Shown in pieces: positions 22,168 to 32,676 of a stretch of 64,000 nt of DNA (positions are counted from its first letter, which is position 1; every line of letters begins with the position of its first letter). The stretch comes from Rostrohypoxylon terebratum (Eukaryota > Ascomycota > Sordariomycetes > Xylariales > Hypoxylaceae): positions 248,001 to 312,000 of the forward strand of contig MU385871.1 in assembly GCA_022497145.1 (NCBI GenBank). Reading direction: 5' to 3'. The translations under genes and the position numbers were made by a program. Below the pieces are notes generated by a model. The model saw nothing but the letters and a program-made list of their open reading frames with translations, was not told the DNA's origin and made no database searches.

Positions 22168-23680
22168 TTACTGCCATTTGGCCCGTTGATCTTGCTCACC
22201 CAGTCGAGAATAGAGCATGTATAGCGCCATTCTGTTGCATTCCTCCGTTCCGGTGATCGTGACGAGTCGCTCATTACTATTGTCTTGCGGCTCATTGATC
22301 TTGATCACACTGCCGCTGATCTGGCGGATCTCGTTAATCTTCTGCCCACCCTTTCCGATGATAGCGCCGACCATGTCGTTAGGGATGTAGATTTGCTGGG
22401 TCAACGGGTTTCCAGCAATGGCGCCGTGCATTGGCTGAGCCGGAGGTCCGCCGTGGGGATGGGGACCGCTCACGTGAGGGGCGTGATGCGGCGGCATATG
22501 AGGAGCGGCACCGTAACCGGCTGCCTGAGGCGCATAATGCATGGGCACGCTAGGATTGGGTTGGGGAGTGGCCGTATGGGGATAGGGCTGCGCGTAAGGT
22601 GCAGGTGGCATGTGGTGTGGTCGAGGGTCGGGTCGTCGTCCGTAGTTCTCTCGGTGACCGAAGTTGCCGCCGGCAGGCTGGGGACAGTAAGGAACCACTT
22701 GCATACCACCAGGTACAACACCTGTAGGACCACCGCTGCGGGTCGCATAAGCCGATGCGGCGGGGCCGCCGAATCGCTCATTCAGTTGCTGGAGGAGCGT
22801 GCTGCCTACATAATAAGTAGCGATATGAACAGCGTCAGCCACGCCCATGACTACAAGAGACCGTTCACTTGACAAAGGTAAACAAGAGTCAGAGGCGTTA
22901 AGTCTTGCTCCAGAGGCATCTTGAATCTCACGGATTCGGGCGCCGCCCTTTCCGATGATTGATCCTATCAGAACATGGGGGATAAGGAGTCGAAGAGGAT
23001 ACGTCTTAGACTGGGAGTTGGACTTCTCTGTCAAAGGTTCATTGTTTAAGGTACGAATAATCAAACCAAAGGCCTAGGCATGTTAGCTGTTAATTCTCTT
23101 ACCATATGATAGTGGTTGGATAGACAATAAATACCTTAGCTACGGCTTCGACCGCGCCGCTAACAGTTAGGATCCTTTCTACGGCGCCCTTTTGGTAATC
23201 ACTGACTGTGCACTTGGCGTTCGAAAGCTTTCGGATGTTGGAGACATTCTCACCGCCCTTGCCAATGATAGTGGCAGCTTCGGGACTGGAGATGACCGCA
23301 CGAATATGTATCCACGTAGTTTCATCGTGGGTGTTTGTTGAAGGAGCGCCAGTCGCAGCTGAAGGGCCAGTGACAGCAGTATCCACGGCAAGCTTAGACT
23401 CGTCGATATCAGGAACAACGGTATCTCCCTGATCGTCCTTCACCTCTGCCTTGTCGTTGCTGGCATCCTCAGCCTTGGCTGTGCCGTTGGTTCCAACCGG
23501 AGCTGGGATGTCATCAATGCTGTTGATAGGAAGCTCGATGTGCTTGTCGTTTCCATTGTTGATGACTTTGTCAAGGGCTGGTCGCTTAGCCTCTGGCTGG
23601 TCAGCACCTCGAGAGGGCGATGAAGCATCCTCCAAGGGACGCTTCGCCGGATTAGTTGGGTGAGTGGGTGATGCAGACAT
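22168..23680 (-). CDS. Three-KH-domain RNA-binding protein (Pbp2/Hek2/Rnc1 type, PCBP-like)
   Basis: A poly(C)-binding-type mRNA regulator of 483 aa. The model is complement(join(22168..23073,23135..23680)); the 61-nt intron (GTATTT...CCTAG) joins VSGAVEAVAK to AFGLIIRTL inside KH1. KH1 is at about 122-188 with IIGKGGENVSNIRK, KH2 at 206-272 with IIGKGGARIREIQ, and KH3 at 406-472 with IIGKGGQKINEIRQ; all three keep the GxxG loop. Between KH2 and KH3 is a His/Pro/Gly-rich, probably disordered linker of about 130 residues. The N-terminus is acidic with an AKRPLED/EAKRPALD patch. Relatives in yeasts bind mRNAs and influence stability and localisation, and S. pombe Rnc1 has three KH domains; the exact ortholog is not settled by sequence alone. 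Confidence 0.92.
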
Positions 23681-25729
23681 CTTTCTCTATTATTAGGTCA
23701 CTCTTGGGTAGGGCTACGTGTGCCTTGTATACAATGTATACGGTCGAATTGGTATTATATTATCGATTGTTTTCTTATCTACACCTTGAGGGTTTTCGAA
23801 GGAAAACGTGCAGGTGCAGTGATTCGGGACGAATGTAGTTGAACTACCCTCAAGTTGATGGTGTCTTGGTGTCTTGGGAGTCTTGGAATTTTGTATGCAA
23901 TCTTGTATGCGGGAGATCTGGAAGAGGTGTCGGAGTTGATGCTGATGTAGGGCCGAGGATGGGACGATGAAGATCGAGGTCGTCAGGCTTTATGACGACA
24001 GGGATAACGAGAAGAGTGATATGAGAGATCCTTGTTGGACCTGAGAACTCGCAGTGAGGCGAAAATGGTAATGACCTGACGGTATGGTTGAGGACGAGAC
24101 TTGGTAAAAAGGTAGTAGGATGGTGGCTAGCTTAGCTAGAAGCAGGCAAAGGCATGCAGTGTCCGAGTCGACGGGAGAGTTATGATGGAAAGACGAACGA
24201 AGTAGAAGTTGAGTTGAGTTAAGGGTTTGGAAGTTGGGAGATGGCAAGTGACGAATTGGCAGGTGGCAGGTGGCAGGAGGCAGGAGTTAGAGACGTATGT
24301 GGTTCTCAAACCTTTTTTTCCCTTCCGCCAAAAGGAAACTGCTATGAGATATGTCGACAGCGGTTTCCTCTTTCCTGAAGTAGCGCGACTATTTTTCTTC
24401 TTCTTTTTCTTGGTGAGCAACAACCTTGAACCCTCCTAGCAGGTAGTAGCACTGTAGCACGACCCTCGCAGCTGACAAGGTCGAATCGACGCGTCCAAAT
24501 AATTTCAAGAAGTCAGTTTCCTATTACCGTCGTTATTAACGCGATCGGATGCAGCGTGACGTGGGCTTCCTCTGAGGGTTAAAAGCTTAAGTAGGTGGTC
24601 GTCGACTCAAGCTACCGACGTTGTTGAAAGAAAACGTTATTAGGAGATCAAAGAATCAAGGGAGGCGGAAATGTGAAGATGAGGGAATAGGTATAGGTAT
24701 TGTACCATGGATAAAAAAAGAATTGCGGGGGATAAGGAATGTCGTAGGGTTATGGGGTACCAAACGCAGACGATAGAAGCGACTGGTTTGATGGGTTGGG
24801 AAGATGGATGAAGGGACAGTTGTTGTTGAAAGGAGGTTCGAGGTTTGTGGTTTAGGTGGTTTAGTTTTAGGGTGATGCAAGAAAGATCTAAACTGTGGGA
24901 ATAGGTTCAGGCTTCTTCTCAGTGCTGTATTGTACAATACGTGCTGTACGAGGTACCTAGCAGACCTAGGAGGTATTAGGTAGTAGCAGTTGCAGTTGCA
25001 AGAGAAGTGGGCCTCCTCCACACGAAAAAAAATCTACCGTCCAAGCGTCATTGATTTCTAATTGGTTTAACCATGACCGTGCATTTTTGAGTTGGACCCA
25101 CTCGGATAATACGGTGAGGCAATATATTTGAAAACGCTGCGTCAGCCTTGTAAGTACTTCTATTTCCTTGATATCTTCATACATTTATTTGTACATCTGG
25201 TTATTGGAAGTCATTCCAATCATAGACGGCGAGAGCGTTGGACGCTCCTACCTCAATATCGATATTTCCTACACAACGAAAAGTTTAACCTACGCCTGCC
25301 GTTTTATAACTCCATCTTATATGTAGTACCTTAGGTACCTAGTAGGACCTAGGACCTAGGTACACTATACATACATAGTAGGACCATAGGTAATTTTATT
25401 AGGAATGTCAACGGTTCAAAAAGCCACCTTGAACCTCACAATTCGGACCAATTAATAAAAAATACTCCTGTGTAAACTGTTGTTTGCACCGCAGATCCAC
25501 CGGTAATTTGTAGGTGCTGGTCGCACTAGCATCCCATTGCTCGGCATCTCTGACGATGCCCCTGGCCGGACTTTTCCTCCCGCATATTATCTGCACTATG
25601 GAAAGATAGGCCTCCACTAAGCAGCTGCAAGGCATCACATCACAAATCATCCCATTGCAAGGAAGGTATTGCAGCACATCAGTCGCCTTTTCTTGGCAGT
25701 TTGAATGATACCTATGGACCTTCATCAAA
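23681..25729. other. Divergent intergenic region
   Basis: Two kilobases between the starts of the KH gene (minus) and the coiled-coil gene (plus), so it holds both promoters. It contains one ACGCGT at 24489-24494, too far from either start to assign, pyrimidine-rich tracts near 24390-24415, GGTGGCAGG repeats near 24262-24283, and a dense cluster of CCTAGG/TAGGTACC words at about 25330-25390. No coding frame is convincing. Confidence 0.5.
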
Positions 25730-26731
25730 ATGGACACCACGATGCGCGCGAGCCACGATGCCGATTCGGTTCATGAATCTCATCTCAGAGAAACATTACA
25801 AGAACTACAAGCAAAGGTTAAGATCCGTGAGGCTGCGCTGAACGAACTGCGCTCTACTCCAGCCGCGCTACGCCCGGGTCAAACTCATCCTCCGACAGCG
25901 TCATGGGACGTTATGAAGATAGCTTATGATGAGTTGGCGGAACAAACACCATTTTTGCCATATCCGGAATCTGTCCTGCCAGCACTCCTAGCCCTTCGCA
26001 AGACCCATCAGACGGTAGAAGAGACTAAGGCCTACCTATCATCTCATAAAGACTCTGTTGAAAAAACTAGACGACGACTTGAAGTAGAGAAGTCCAATCT
26101 TGAAGACCAAAAGGCCCTCTCACAAAGCCTGCGCAATCGTACCCAATCACTTCAAGATGGCCTGGAAAGCCGAATGGAAATGGGGCCGGAAGATATCGCT
26201 GCAGAGCGAATCAACGAGCTAAAGCAAAAGAAGAAGCGCTATGATAAAGAGACATCCACGCTTCTCAAGGCCCTCAGAAAGTTCATCGACGAGCATTTGG
26301 CAGGCATGCTTGCTGCCGAAGAGCTGGGCGGGCCTGTTGTAGGTGAGATTATGGATATTGATGGGGATGACCTCGCCGCTGGGTTTAGTTCCCAGGGCAA
26401 ATTAAAGAAAGCCAAGGAGAACCCGGATCAAGATAAACGACAACGGCGGATCGATGAGATATGGGGCACACGAGAAGGTGATGAACCGACAAGCAAAGCA
26501 AGCCATGACCGGGACGAGACTGCAGCCGCCGGCACAGAGATGAGGGAACTGACGGAAGAATTGCTCAACACTCTTGCGCAATCAGATGGCGACAGCTCAG
26601 CCGCTTACGTTCAACTTCCGAGAGAATCGGCAGCAGCTAGGTTCCTAGTTCGATCTCGAGTCGCGCAGTTCCATCCTAGGGACTCTACAAAGTTACGATT
26701 AATTGACTTTGGTAAAGAACTGGACGAATAA
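25730..26731 (+). CDS. Coiled-coil protein, candidate CENP-K/Sim4-type kinetochore subunit
   Basis: A single-exon gene for 333 aa. It is strongly helical: heptad-rich stretches lie at about 18-45, 98-150 and 160-195. A compact block in between reads AYDELAEQTPFLPYPESVLPA followed by LLALRKTHQTVEETKAYL, with another helix KALRKFIDEHLAGMLAAEEL near 180-200 and an acidic, charged middle. The C-terminus has a conserved-looking block ARFLVRSRVAQFHPRDSTKL and ends LIDFGKELDE. The pattern of an early coiled coil, a Pro-Tyr-Pro turn and a C-terminal helix resembles fungal CENP-K/Sim4 (inner kinetochore CCAN) proteins as I remember them, but I cannot confirm orthology without a profile search. It could instead be another coiled-coil scaffold. 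The gene itself looks real from composition and length. Confidence 0.6.
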   Translation: MDTTMRASHDADSVHESHLRETLQELQAKVKIREAALNELRSTPAALRPGQTHPPTASWDVMKIAYDELAEQTPFLPYPESVLPALLALRKTHQTVEETKAYLSSHKDSVEKTRRRLEVEKSNLEDQKALSQSLRNRTQSLQDGLESRMEMGPEDIAAERINELKQKKKRYDKETSTLLKALRKFIDEHLAGMLAAEELGGPVVGEIMDIDGDDLAAGFSSQGKLKKAKENPDQDKRQRRIDEIWGTREGDEPTSKASHDRDETAAAGTEMRELTEELLNTLAQSDGDSSAAYVQLPRESAAARFLVRSRVAQFHPRDSTKLRLIDFGKELDE

Positions 26732-27657
26732 TACGTTTAATTTTCACCGTATTCATGGTATCCTCCGAGACCATAAACCGACAGACCGATTAGGTACTAC
26801 GTACGTACGCCGCCTAGGTTGAAGCTGTTCATCAAACCAGGAGGCGTTGTCTTGTTTCCGTCATTGCCCCTTGGACCCGTTGTCGTTTGGAAAATCTGAT
26901 CTATCATATCGGAACTCGGAGTTTTGGAGGAACGATATGTTCGTTATAATATCAATATTACAATCGTGTATACTGCTGTACTACCCACCCAGCAGCCACA
27001 ATGGAAAAATCATAAATGATTTGGCCAGGTACCTGCATAGTACTTCACCTATGCGCTATTTATCAGGCCTTCAAGAGATGGGATCTTGTTCATTCGAGAA
27101 TTGGTACATATTATTAGGTATTAATTCTGCTCGTACTAAAGTCTGAAACACATCATTACACAACGGGATGTACCCGTACCACCCGTATCACCCGTACCAC
27201 CATGACTGCTTTTGTCAACACTAGATACATGAACCTAGTAGTATCTATTTAAGAAGCTTGAATACGAAGCGCCATTCACATCCAAATCGTGGCATCGGGG
27301 TAGCAATTCCTTCACTGCACGACATTAGTATGTATGTACATATCTGTGACCAAAAAATGCAACCATGATCCTGGTAGTCTATATGTACCGGCGTACCTTC
27401 AACTCGCACAATCCTTGGCACCGTAGTCTACGATAATTGGCCAATTAGGCTTCCCAAAGAGCGCCTATTAACGCGTCGTAGCTACCCGCAGCGCGTCCCA
27501 CAATCAAAATTCCACTTTCCTGTGGTCTTTCCTTCACCGCAATTGCGGTCCGCAAAAAATAACCTTATTCAACTTCCCCTCCTACACACACAGAGACACA
27601 CATACACACACACATATACACACAACACCATTAACACAACTCCGAAGCAATCAGACT
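26732..27657. other. Intergenic, dUTPase promoter
   Basis: Holds the 3' side of the upstream gene and the dUTPase promoter and leader. Features are the ACGCGT box at 27471-27476, a CCAAT at 27441, and a CA/CACACA-rich leader at about 27585-27630. No gene. Confidence 0.6.
27471..27476. promoter_or_regulatory. MCB (ACGCGT) upstream of dUTPase
   Basis: A palindromic ACGCGT lies 182 bp upstream of the dUTPase start codon. In fungi this is the core site of the MBF/DSC1 G1/S transcription factor, and dUTPase genes are typical targets. The same word occurs twice upstream of PCNA in this window. Function here is inferred. Confidence 0.55.
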
Positions 27658-28212
27658 ATGACCGCGTCCGCGAACATAACCTCACCACCAACCTCTCCTC
27701 CAGCCAAACGCGTCAAGACCACCGAGCCCACCGAAACAATGTCTTCCACCACCACCACCCCAGCAGTCCCCCAACTCGACGCCTCGCCGCCCCTCCTAAT
27801 CAAAAAGCTCTCCTCAACAGCCAAGCTGCCGACCCGCGGGTCCGCCTTCTCCGCCGGCTACGACCTGTACGCCTCGCAGGCGACGACGATCCCAGCGCGG
27901 GGCAAAGCGCTGGTGGAGACAGACATCAGCATCGCGGTGCCGGCGAACACGTACGGCCGGATCGCGCCGCGGTCCGGGCTCGCCGCCAAGCACTTCATCG
28001 ACACGGGCGCCGGCGTCATCGACGCCGACTACCGGGGCCCCGTCAAGGTTCTGCTGTTCAACCACGCCGACACGGACTTCGCCGTCGCCGAGGGCGACCG
28101 CATAGCCCAGCTCGTCGTCGAGCGCATCTACACGCCCGAGGTCGTCGAGGTGCAGGAGTTGGAGGAGAGTGTTAGGGGTGCGGGTGGTTTCGGGAGCACG
28201 GGGAAGAACTGA
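27658..28212 (+). CDS. dut1: Deoxyuridine 5'-triphosphate nucleotidohydrolase (dUTPase)
   Basis: Hydrolyses dUTP to dUMP and pyrophosphate, keeping uracil out of DNA and feeding dTMP synthesis; a homotrimer in the nucleus. It has one exon and 184 aa. All five trimeric-dUTPase motifs are present in order: motif 1 SAGYDLYAS (65-73), motif 2 RIAPRSGLA (101-109), motif 3 GAGVIDADYRGPV (117-129, catalytic Asp), motif 4 GDRIAQLVVER (146-156), motif 5 RGAGGFGSTGKN (173-184). The ~45-residue N-terminal extension is Ser/Thr/Pro-rich with AKRVK, a possible nuclear signal; a shorter product could start at Met28. The core is GC-rich compared with the leader. An ACGCGT box lies upstream. The call is secure. 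Confidence 0.97.
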   Translation: MTASANITSPPTSPPAKRVKTTEPTETMSSTTTTPAVPQLDASPPLLIKKLSSTAKLPTRGSAFSAGYDLYASQATTIPARGKALVETDISIAVPANTYGRIAPRSGLAAKHFIDTGAGVIDADYRGPVKVLLFNHADTDFAVAEGDRIAQLVVERIYTPEVVEVQELEESVRGAGGFGSTGKN

Positions 28213-28664
28213 GGATACCCAAGTTCGGGCGGAGGACCGTCAGGGCTGGGATTAAAGACTCCTCGGATATGAGATATGACGGATAGGTATAGATAGTCGA
28301 AACAAAAGTTCGAGATCACTTGTGTCGGCTGGCTGCGTTTGTTCTTATTGCAGGAGGCGTTAGAATATACACATCTCACATATCTATCTCAGGGGGGCTC
28401 ATGAAAGTAAAGAGACTAGAATGATAATGAATATGGACGAACAAGTTCAGTTATCTTAATATTAACCATGCAAAGTATCAATCACATGGAAGATTTATGA
28501 TGGCACCCTCTTTCTTCACCACTCCTCTAGTGACAAGTAACAATGCGTTTGCATGCCTTTCTATTCTCTATGCTGTATGAAACGGCTGAGCAAACAATCC
28601 TAAACTTAGACGCCATCTATGTGGTCTTTCGTCTCTGTATCCAAACCAACCCAAACATCATGTC
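28213..28664. other. Convergent 3' intergenic region
   Basis: The 452 bp between the stop codons of dUTPase (plus) and pyridoxal kinase (minus); presumably both 3' untranslated regions. Nothing else was seen. Confidence 0.6.
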
Positions 28665-30123
28665 TTACATTTTCTCCGCCCGATATTCTATCGTCGGATC
28701 GCGCAAACATCCCAGATTCCTCGCGAGCTTCAACTCCGCAGCCCTCGACTTCAACAAGTGCAACGTCTTCTCGTCTACATCACCTCCTTTCCGTTCTATC
28801 GCAGCCTTCAACCCAGCATTCATACTCGCGCACGTGCACTCCAGGACCTCGTGCATACTCGCCAGGACCTTCTCCGCAGCCCTCGCAAGCGGCAGGTCCA
28901 GCGCATCCACCGCATCATCACTAAGCCACGAGCGTCTCTCTCCCAACTTAGCCCCCTTCCCCTCGCCAACGCCAACCCCGTTACTCAACTTATCGTGATT
29001 CGCAACGGCCTCGCGCATGCGCACGACCATGAGCGCGGCGAACATGTCCCCGGTGCCGCTGAAGTAGGCCTCGAAGACCGGGAACGAGATCTTGAAGACG
29101 CGGGGCTGGCGGCCCGACGTCATGGACGAGCCCACGACGGACATCGTGCGCGGCGTCTGCGGGGTCGCGGCCGAGGGGGAGCTGAAGAGGGGGATGGAGA
29201 CGGATGTTATGACGACGTGGGGGACGCCGAATTCCTGGTGCAGCACGCGGATGGCGTGTTCGAGGGAGTCGCGGTCGGTGATCTTGACGCCGGAGAGAAG
29301 TCTGTAGCGAAAAGGGGTTATGAATTAGTATTCATACTGTTAAGCCAATTCCCTCCGATTATTACTTGAGTCCTGGTTTCATTTCTCCTCCAAGAGAATG
29401 GCCGAGAGCGGATGACTTACTCGGCTTCGAATTGGTTCGGTAATATAACATCGGCATACTGTAGCAAACTCTTATACGCCGGAACGACGGTCTCCGCAAC
29501 ATATAACCGACCGTTATCGCCCATGACCGGATCTAGGACCCAGAAGAAGTTGCCCGGTTTCCCGGCTTCCTCCGACTTGTGTCTAAGTTCCTTGCCGATT
29601 TCGCCTACAGCCGTGACGGCTTCGGCGCCAGGGACGTAGCCGGAGAGCATCATGTCGATGTCGTCGAGGTACGATTGCTTAAGGCCATCCCACAAGTCTG
29701 TGATCTCTTGGGCCGATACTCGCGTGCCCTTCCATTGTCTGTAGCCGGTGTGGTTGCCTTTCCATTGTTACTTCTTAGCAATCGTCCAATGCAAACCGCT
29801 CTTACAAGTGAATGATCCTCTAGCTTATACGTACTGAATTGGACCGTGTTAAGGGCAGATACCTCGCAGCCCATGGACTGAAGCACGAAGACGGCGATTT
29901 TATTGCCTACGTTCCTGTCGAGGAAAACATTGGAGTTAACGGATAGGTCGAGGACGGTGACGAGGAACGAGGAAAAGCCTAGGAATCTCACCCTGAGACA
30001 ACCTTTTAAAATGAGGGGTTAGCTGCTAGAAAAGAGGACATTGACTACTAGAAGCAATTGTTCTCCTACATGACTGGCGACGGCGAGCACGCTCGTCTCT
30101 GGAACGGGGGGTTCGGTACTCAT
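28665..30123 (-). CDS. bud16: Pyridoxal kinase (PdxK/Bud16 type)
   Basis: Phosphorylates pyridoxal, pyridoxine and pyridoxamine with ATP in the vitamin B6 salvage pathway (cytosol). The model is complement(join(28665..29301,29421..29757,29835..29914,29992..30002,30070..30123)), 372 aa. Exon 2 is only 11 nt (VVS plus two bases), and the splices restore VASHVVSGNVGNK, VQFSNHTGYRQWKG and LPNQFEAELLSGVKIT, all canonical for the family. The DPVMGDNGRLY block sits before residue 150, and the catalytic GTGDMFAAL motif has its Asp at about 246. An inserted loop of low complexity follows VVITSVSIP. The family usually has G-Y-V-G-N in the first glycine loop and here it reads G-N-V-G-N, a notable change. 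The end of exon 5 is GC-rich. The kinase identity is secure. Confidence 0.94.
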
Positions 30124-30822
30124 GCGGGCGGTCGGCACGGGGTATGGATTAAAGGAGTGGTATTAACGTCACAACTTGTCTATAGAAAAGAGGTTTGACT
30201 TTGTACACTGCGAAGCCATCCACGCATGATCATAGAAAAATAGAAAAATAGAAAAATAGAATAAAAAAGGCAATAAAGAACTTATTAGAATATGTAAGCA
30301 TCCATCATTCACATTCGCCGATTGCCGATACAGCAGGAGTAGAAGGGCGCATGACTCTTTTTCTTATAGGGTCCATCCCGGTCATCTAAGGACCTAAGGT
30401 TATCGATGTGCCCCGCCATCGCGGATAGCCCCGCAGAGACCCGCTTAAATTTTCATTGCTGTCATATGGAGGCCATTGGGAGCGCACCATCTCACCTTCT
30501 ATTCCTCTACCGTATTATAATTCAGGAGGTCACATCCGTGGATACAAGGGACAGGAAAGAAACACAAATTGTAACCGCAGACTGATTATTATCCCGTTTT
30601 AATTACCTCGAAACCCGAGGGAACAGTACTGCATAAGTATCTAGAGGCTAGAGCATCGGAAGGCCGTATACCTGTAATGCAGATTGTCTTCCATGCTGGA
30701 CGCATTCGTATCCATTTCATAGCCAGGACTAATCCCCAAGCAAGTCTCATAGTCAACACGTTGCTTTCTCCTGCTGATTTGGTATTGTCGTAACATTCAT
30801 TATGTCCCGTTGCTTGAACCCA
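30124..30822. other. Intergenic, pyridoxal kinase promoter
   Basis: The 699 bp between the pyridoxal kinase start and the PCNA stop, both on the minus strand. It contains an AAAAATAG tandem tract (about 30232-30262). No gene. Confidence 0.6.
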
Positions 30823-31777
30823 TTACTCCTCATCACCAATCTGTAGTCTCAGGGTTAGCACTCTGCCGGATAGGTCATCAAGAGTTGCGGTGTGACAAAC
30901 CTTTGGTGCGAGATAGAATCTCAGATAACTGCTGCCAGCCAGCCCGTACTCCACCAACAGAGGAACCTCGTTGGACAAGCAGATCTTGACAGTGCTGGAC
31001 AGAGCCTGGGCCTTGCAGAAGTTGACTAGGTATTTGAGAGAGAATGTTAGACCGACCGGCTCCGTGAGCTCGATGTCGATGTTGAGTTCGGGCTTGTCGA
31101 CGTTCTGGTGGCTTCGGAGGGTGACAGCACCGTTGCCGATGTCTCCATTGCAGGAAAACTTGACACCGTCCTTCGTAGCGTCGATGGTGACTTTTATACG
31201 TTAATTACATCATTCATATACAGAAAGAATACTTCAATATCTATAGTACTCACCTGATTCAGACATAGCCATCAAGTCCGTGCAGATGCGTCTGAATTCT
31301 GCCGAAGGCATAGAGATTGTGGCAGCGTACTCCGTCTCGGGAATACCAAGATGCTCCTGGTCAATATCCATAAGCTTCAAGTCGTATTCGCTGATGCGGT
31401 CGTTCTCGCTGCTCTCGAAGACGAGGTTCAGGGAGTCGGGCGCGTCTTCGGCCTTCAGAGTCAAGATATCTTCGTTCTGCGCAGCGCGCAGAACTTTGGT
31501 GAGGGAGAGTAGGTTGACACCGAGAGCGATGTTTCGGTCGCATCGGTAGGGAGAGAATCCCTCGGCCTTCAACATCATCGACACGAGGGCGACGTGAGAG
31601 TTGTCCATAGCTTGGAGCGCAATGCCCGAGTCATTGCAATCGAAGTTGCAGTCCTGCACCAGATCCTTGATGGAATCCACCACCTATTTTGTCAGTAAAG
31701 CTTGGGGAGAGGAAGGGTATTATAAGGCTGCAAACCTTCTTCAGGATCTGAGCCTGCTCTAATCGTGCTTCTAACAT
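30823..31777 (-). CDS. pol30: Proliferating cell nuclear antigen (PCNA), DNA sliding clamp
   Basis: A homotrimeric ring that tethers DNA polymerases delta and epsilon and recruits repair and ligation factors. The model is complement(join(30823..30840,30901..31190,31254..31683,31736..31777)), 259 aa, the usual fungal length. Exons give MLEARLEQAQILKK, then VVDSIKDLVQDCNFDC, then VTIDATKDGVKFSCNGD, and a last exon of six codons ending IGDEE. The interdomain connecting loop, MDIDQEHLGIPE, lies at about 119-130. The Lys in IDATKDG is residue 164, the conserved ubiquitin/SUMO site. The final LAPKIGDEE matches the PIP-box-binding C-terminus. Introns are 60, 63 and 52 nt. Two ACGCGT boxes lie about 210-230 bp upstream. 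The call is secure. Confidence 0.97.
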
Positions 31778-32676
31778 GATGACTGGGTTGATATAATGAA
31801 ACGATTGGGGTTGTTGAAAAAGATCCTACGCTGATATGTTTTGGTGGGAATTAGTGAGGTAAGAGAAAGAATGAGTTGTGACCGTTGGACGGGTTGTGCT
31901 TTCGAGTTGACAATAATGTCGGAAAGTGGTATAAATTTCGTCAGTACTGGCGATTTCTGAAATAGTGGGATGGATTAGGGAAAAGACGCGTCCAACCACT
32001 CAACGCGTCTTTAATTGAAGGCAAACGCGAAGGTCCCACTTACCTCCTGATAAGATAACCTGGCATTGGCGTGAGGTCGGGTTGCAGGGGTGTATACCTA
32101 CCACCTACCTTCCCGCTATTAGCTGCAAACCCCCTTTGCAAACGAAACGAAGTTCTTGTCCAAACGAGGAACACGTGGGATGGGAAGAATGACGCTTGAA
32201 ATTGCTAGGTACCTAGGCATGATCGTTTGATGGTTACTACTTAGTATTATCATTTTATTATTTTTGAAATTTAGCTATCTATACCTAGGAACCTAGGTGT
32301 ATAATATATGGTTAAGAGAAGATAGAAGATCTCGAGATATCCCATCTTCTCAAATGAGTTTTATTATATATAGACCCAGATAGGTAGGCGATTTTTTGGT
32401 TGTGTGCGTATATACGGGCGACATAAGAAAAAACATTATGCGCAAAGATCGTTTGGATGACCAGCTCTCAGCTCTCTATAAATACACCCTCCTACCACAT
32501 GTTAAAAACCAAAACCATACCACGCCGTGGTGAATAGAACTTCAAGTCGAATCGCTCTATCCCAAATACGCCATATTGCAACCGATGATGACCCAGTTCA
32601 TGATCTAATCGTTACCAACGCCACAGGCTCAGACAATGCTGCTAGTCGAAGTGATACAGACACCAAGGAAATGTTC
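31778..32676. other. Intergenic, PCNA promoter
   Basis: Contains the PCNA promoter with two ACGCGT boxes, then palindromic AGGTACCTAGG and TACCTAGGAACCTAGGT words (32210-32300) and an AT-rich tract with an imperfect inverted pair around AGATAGAAGATCTCGAGATA (near 32320). The right end is the 3' side of the vezatin-like gene. Confidence 0.55.
31986..32008. promoter_or_regulatory. Paired MCB (ACGCGT) boxes upstream of PCNA
   Basis: ACGCGT at 31986-31991 (within GACGCGTC) and again at 32003-32008, centre to centre 17 bp, 209-231 bp upstream of the PCNA start. Tight pairs of this word mark MBF/DSC1-regulated S-phase genes in yeasts. Conservation of that logic here is inference, supported by the third copy upstream of dUTPase. 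Confidence 0.65.

Noticed and set aside
24656..25021. Minus-strand 121-codon frame in the KH/CENP-K-like intergenic gap
   Set aside because: Composition (Pro/Ser/Thr from pyrimidine tracts) is typical of promoter DNA; no conserved motif.
28758..29369. Plus-strand frame opposite pyridoxal kinase exon 5
   Set aside because: It is an antisense shadow of a GC-rich coding exon.
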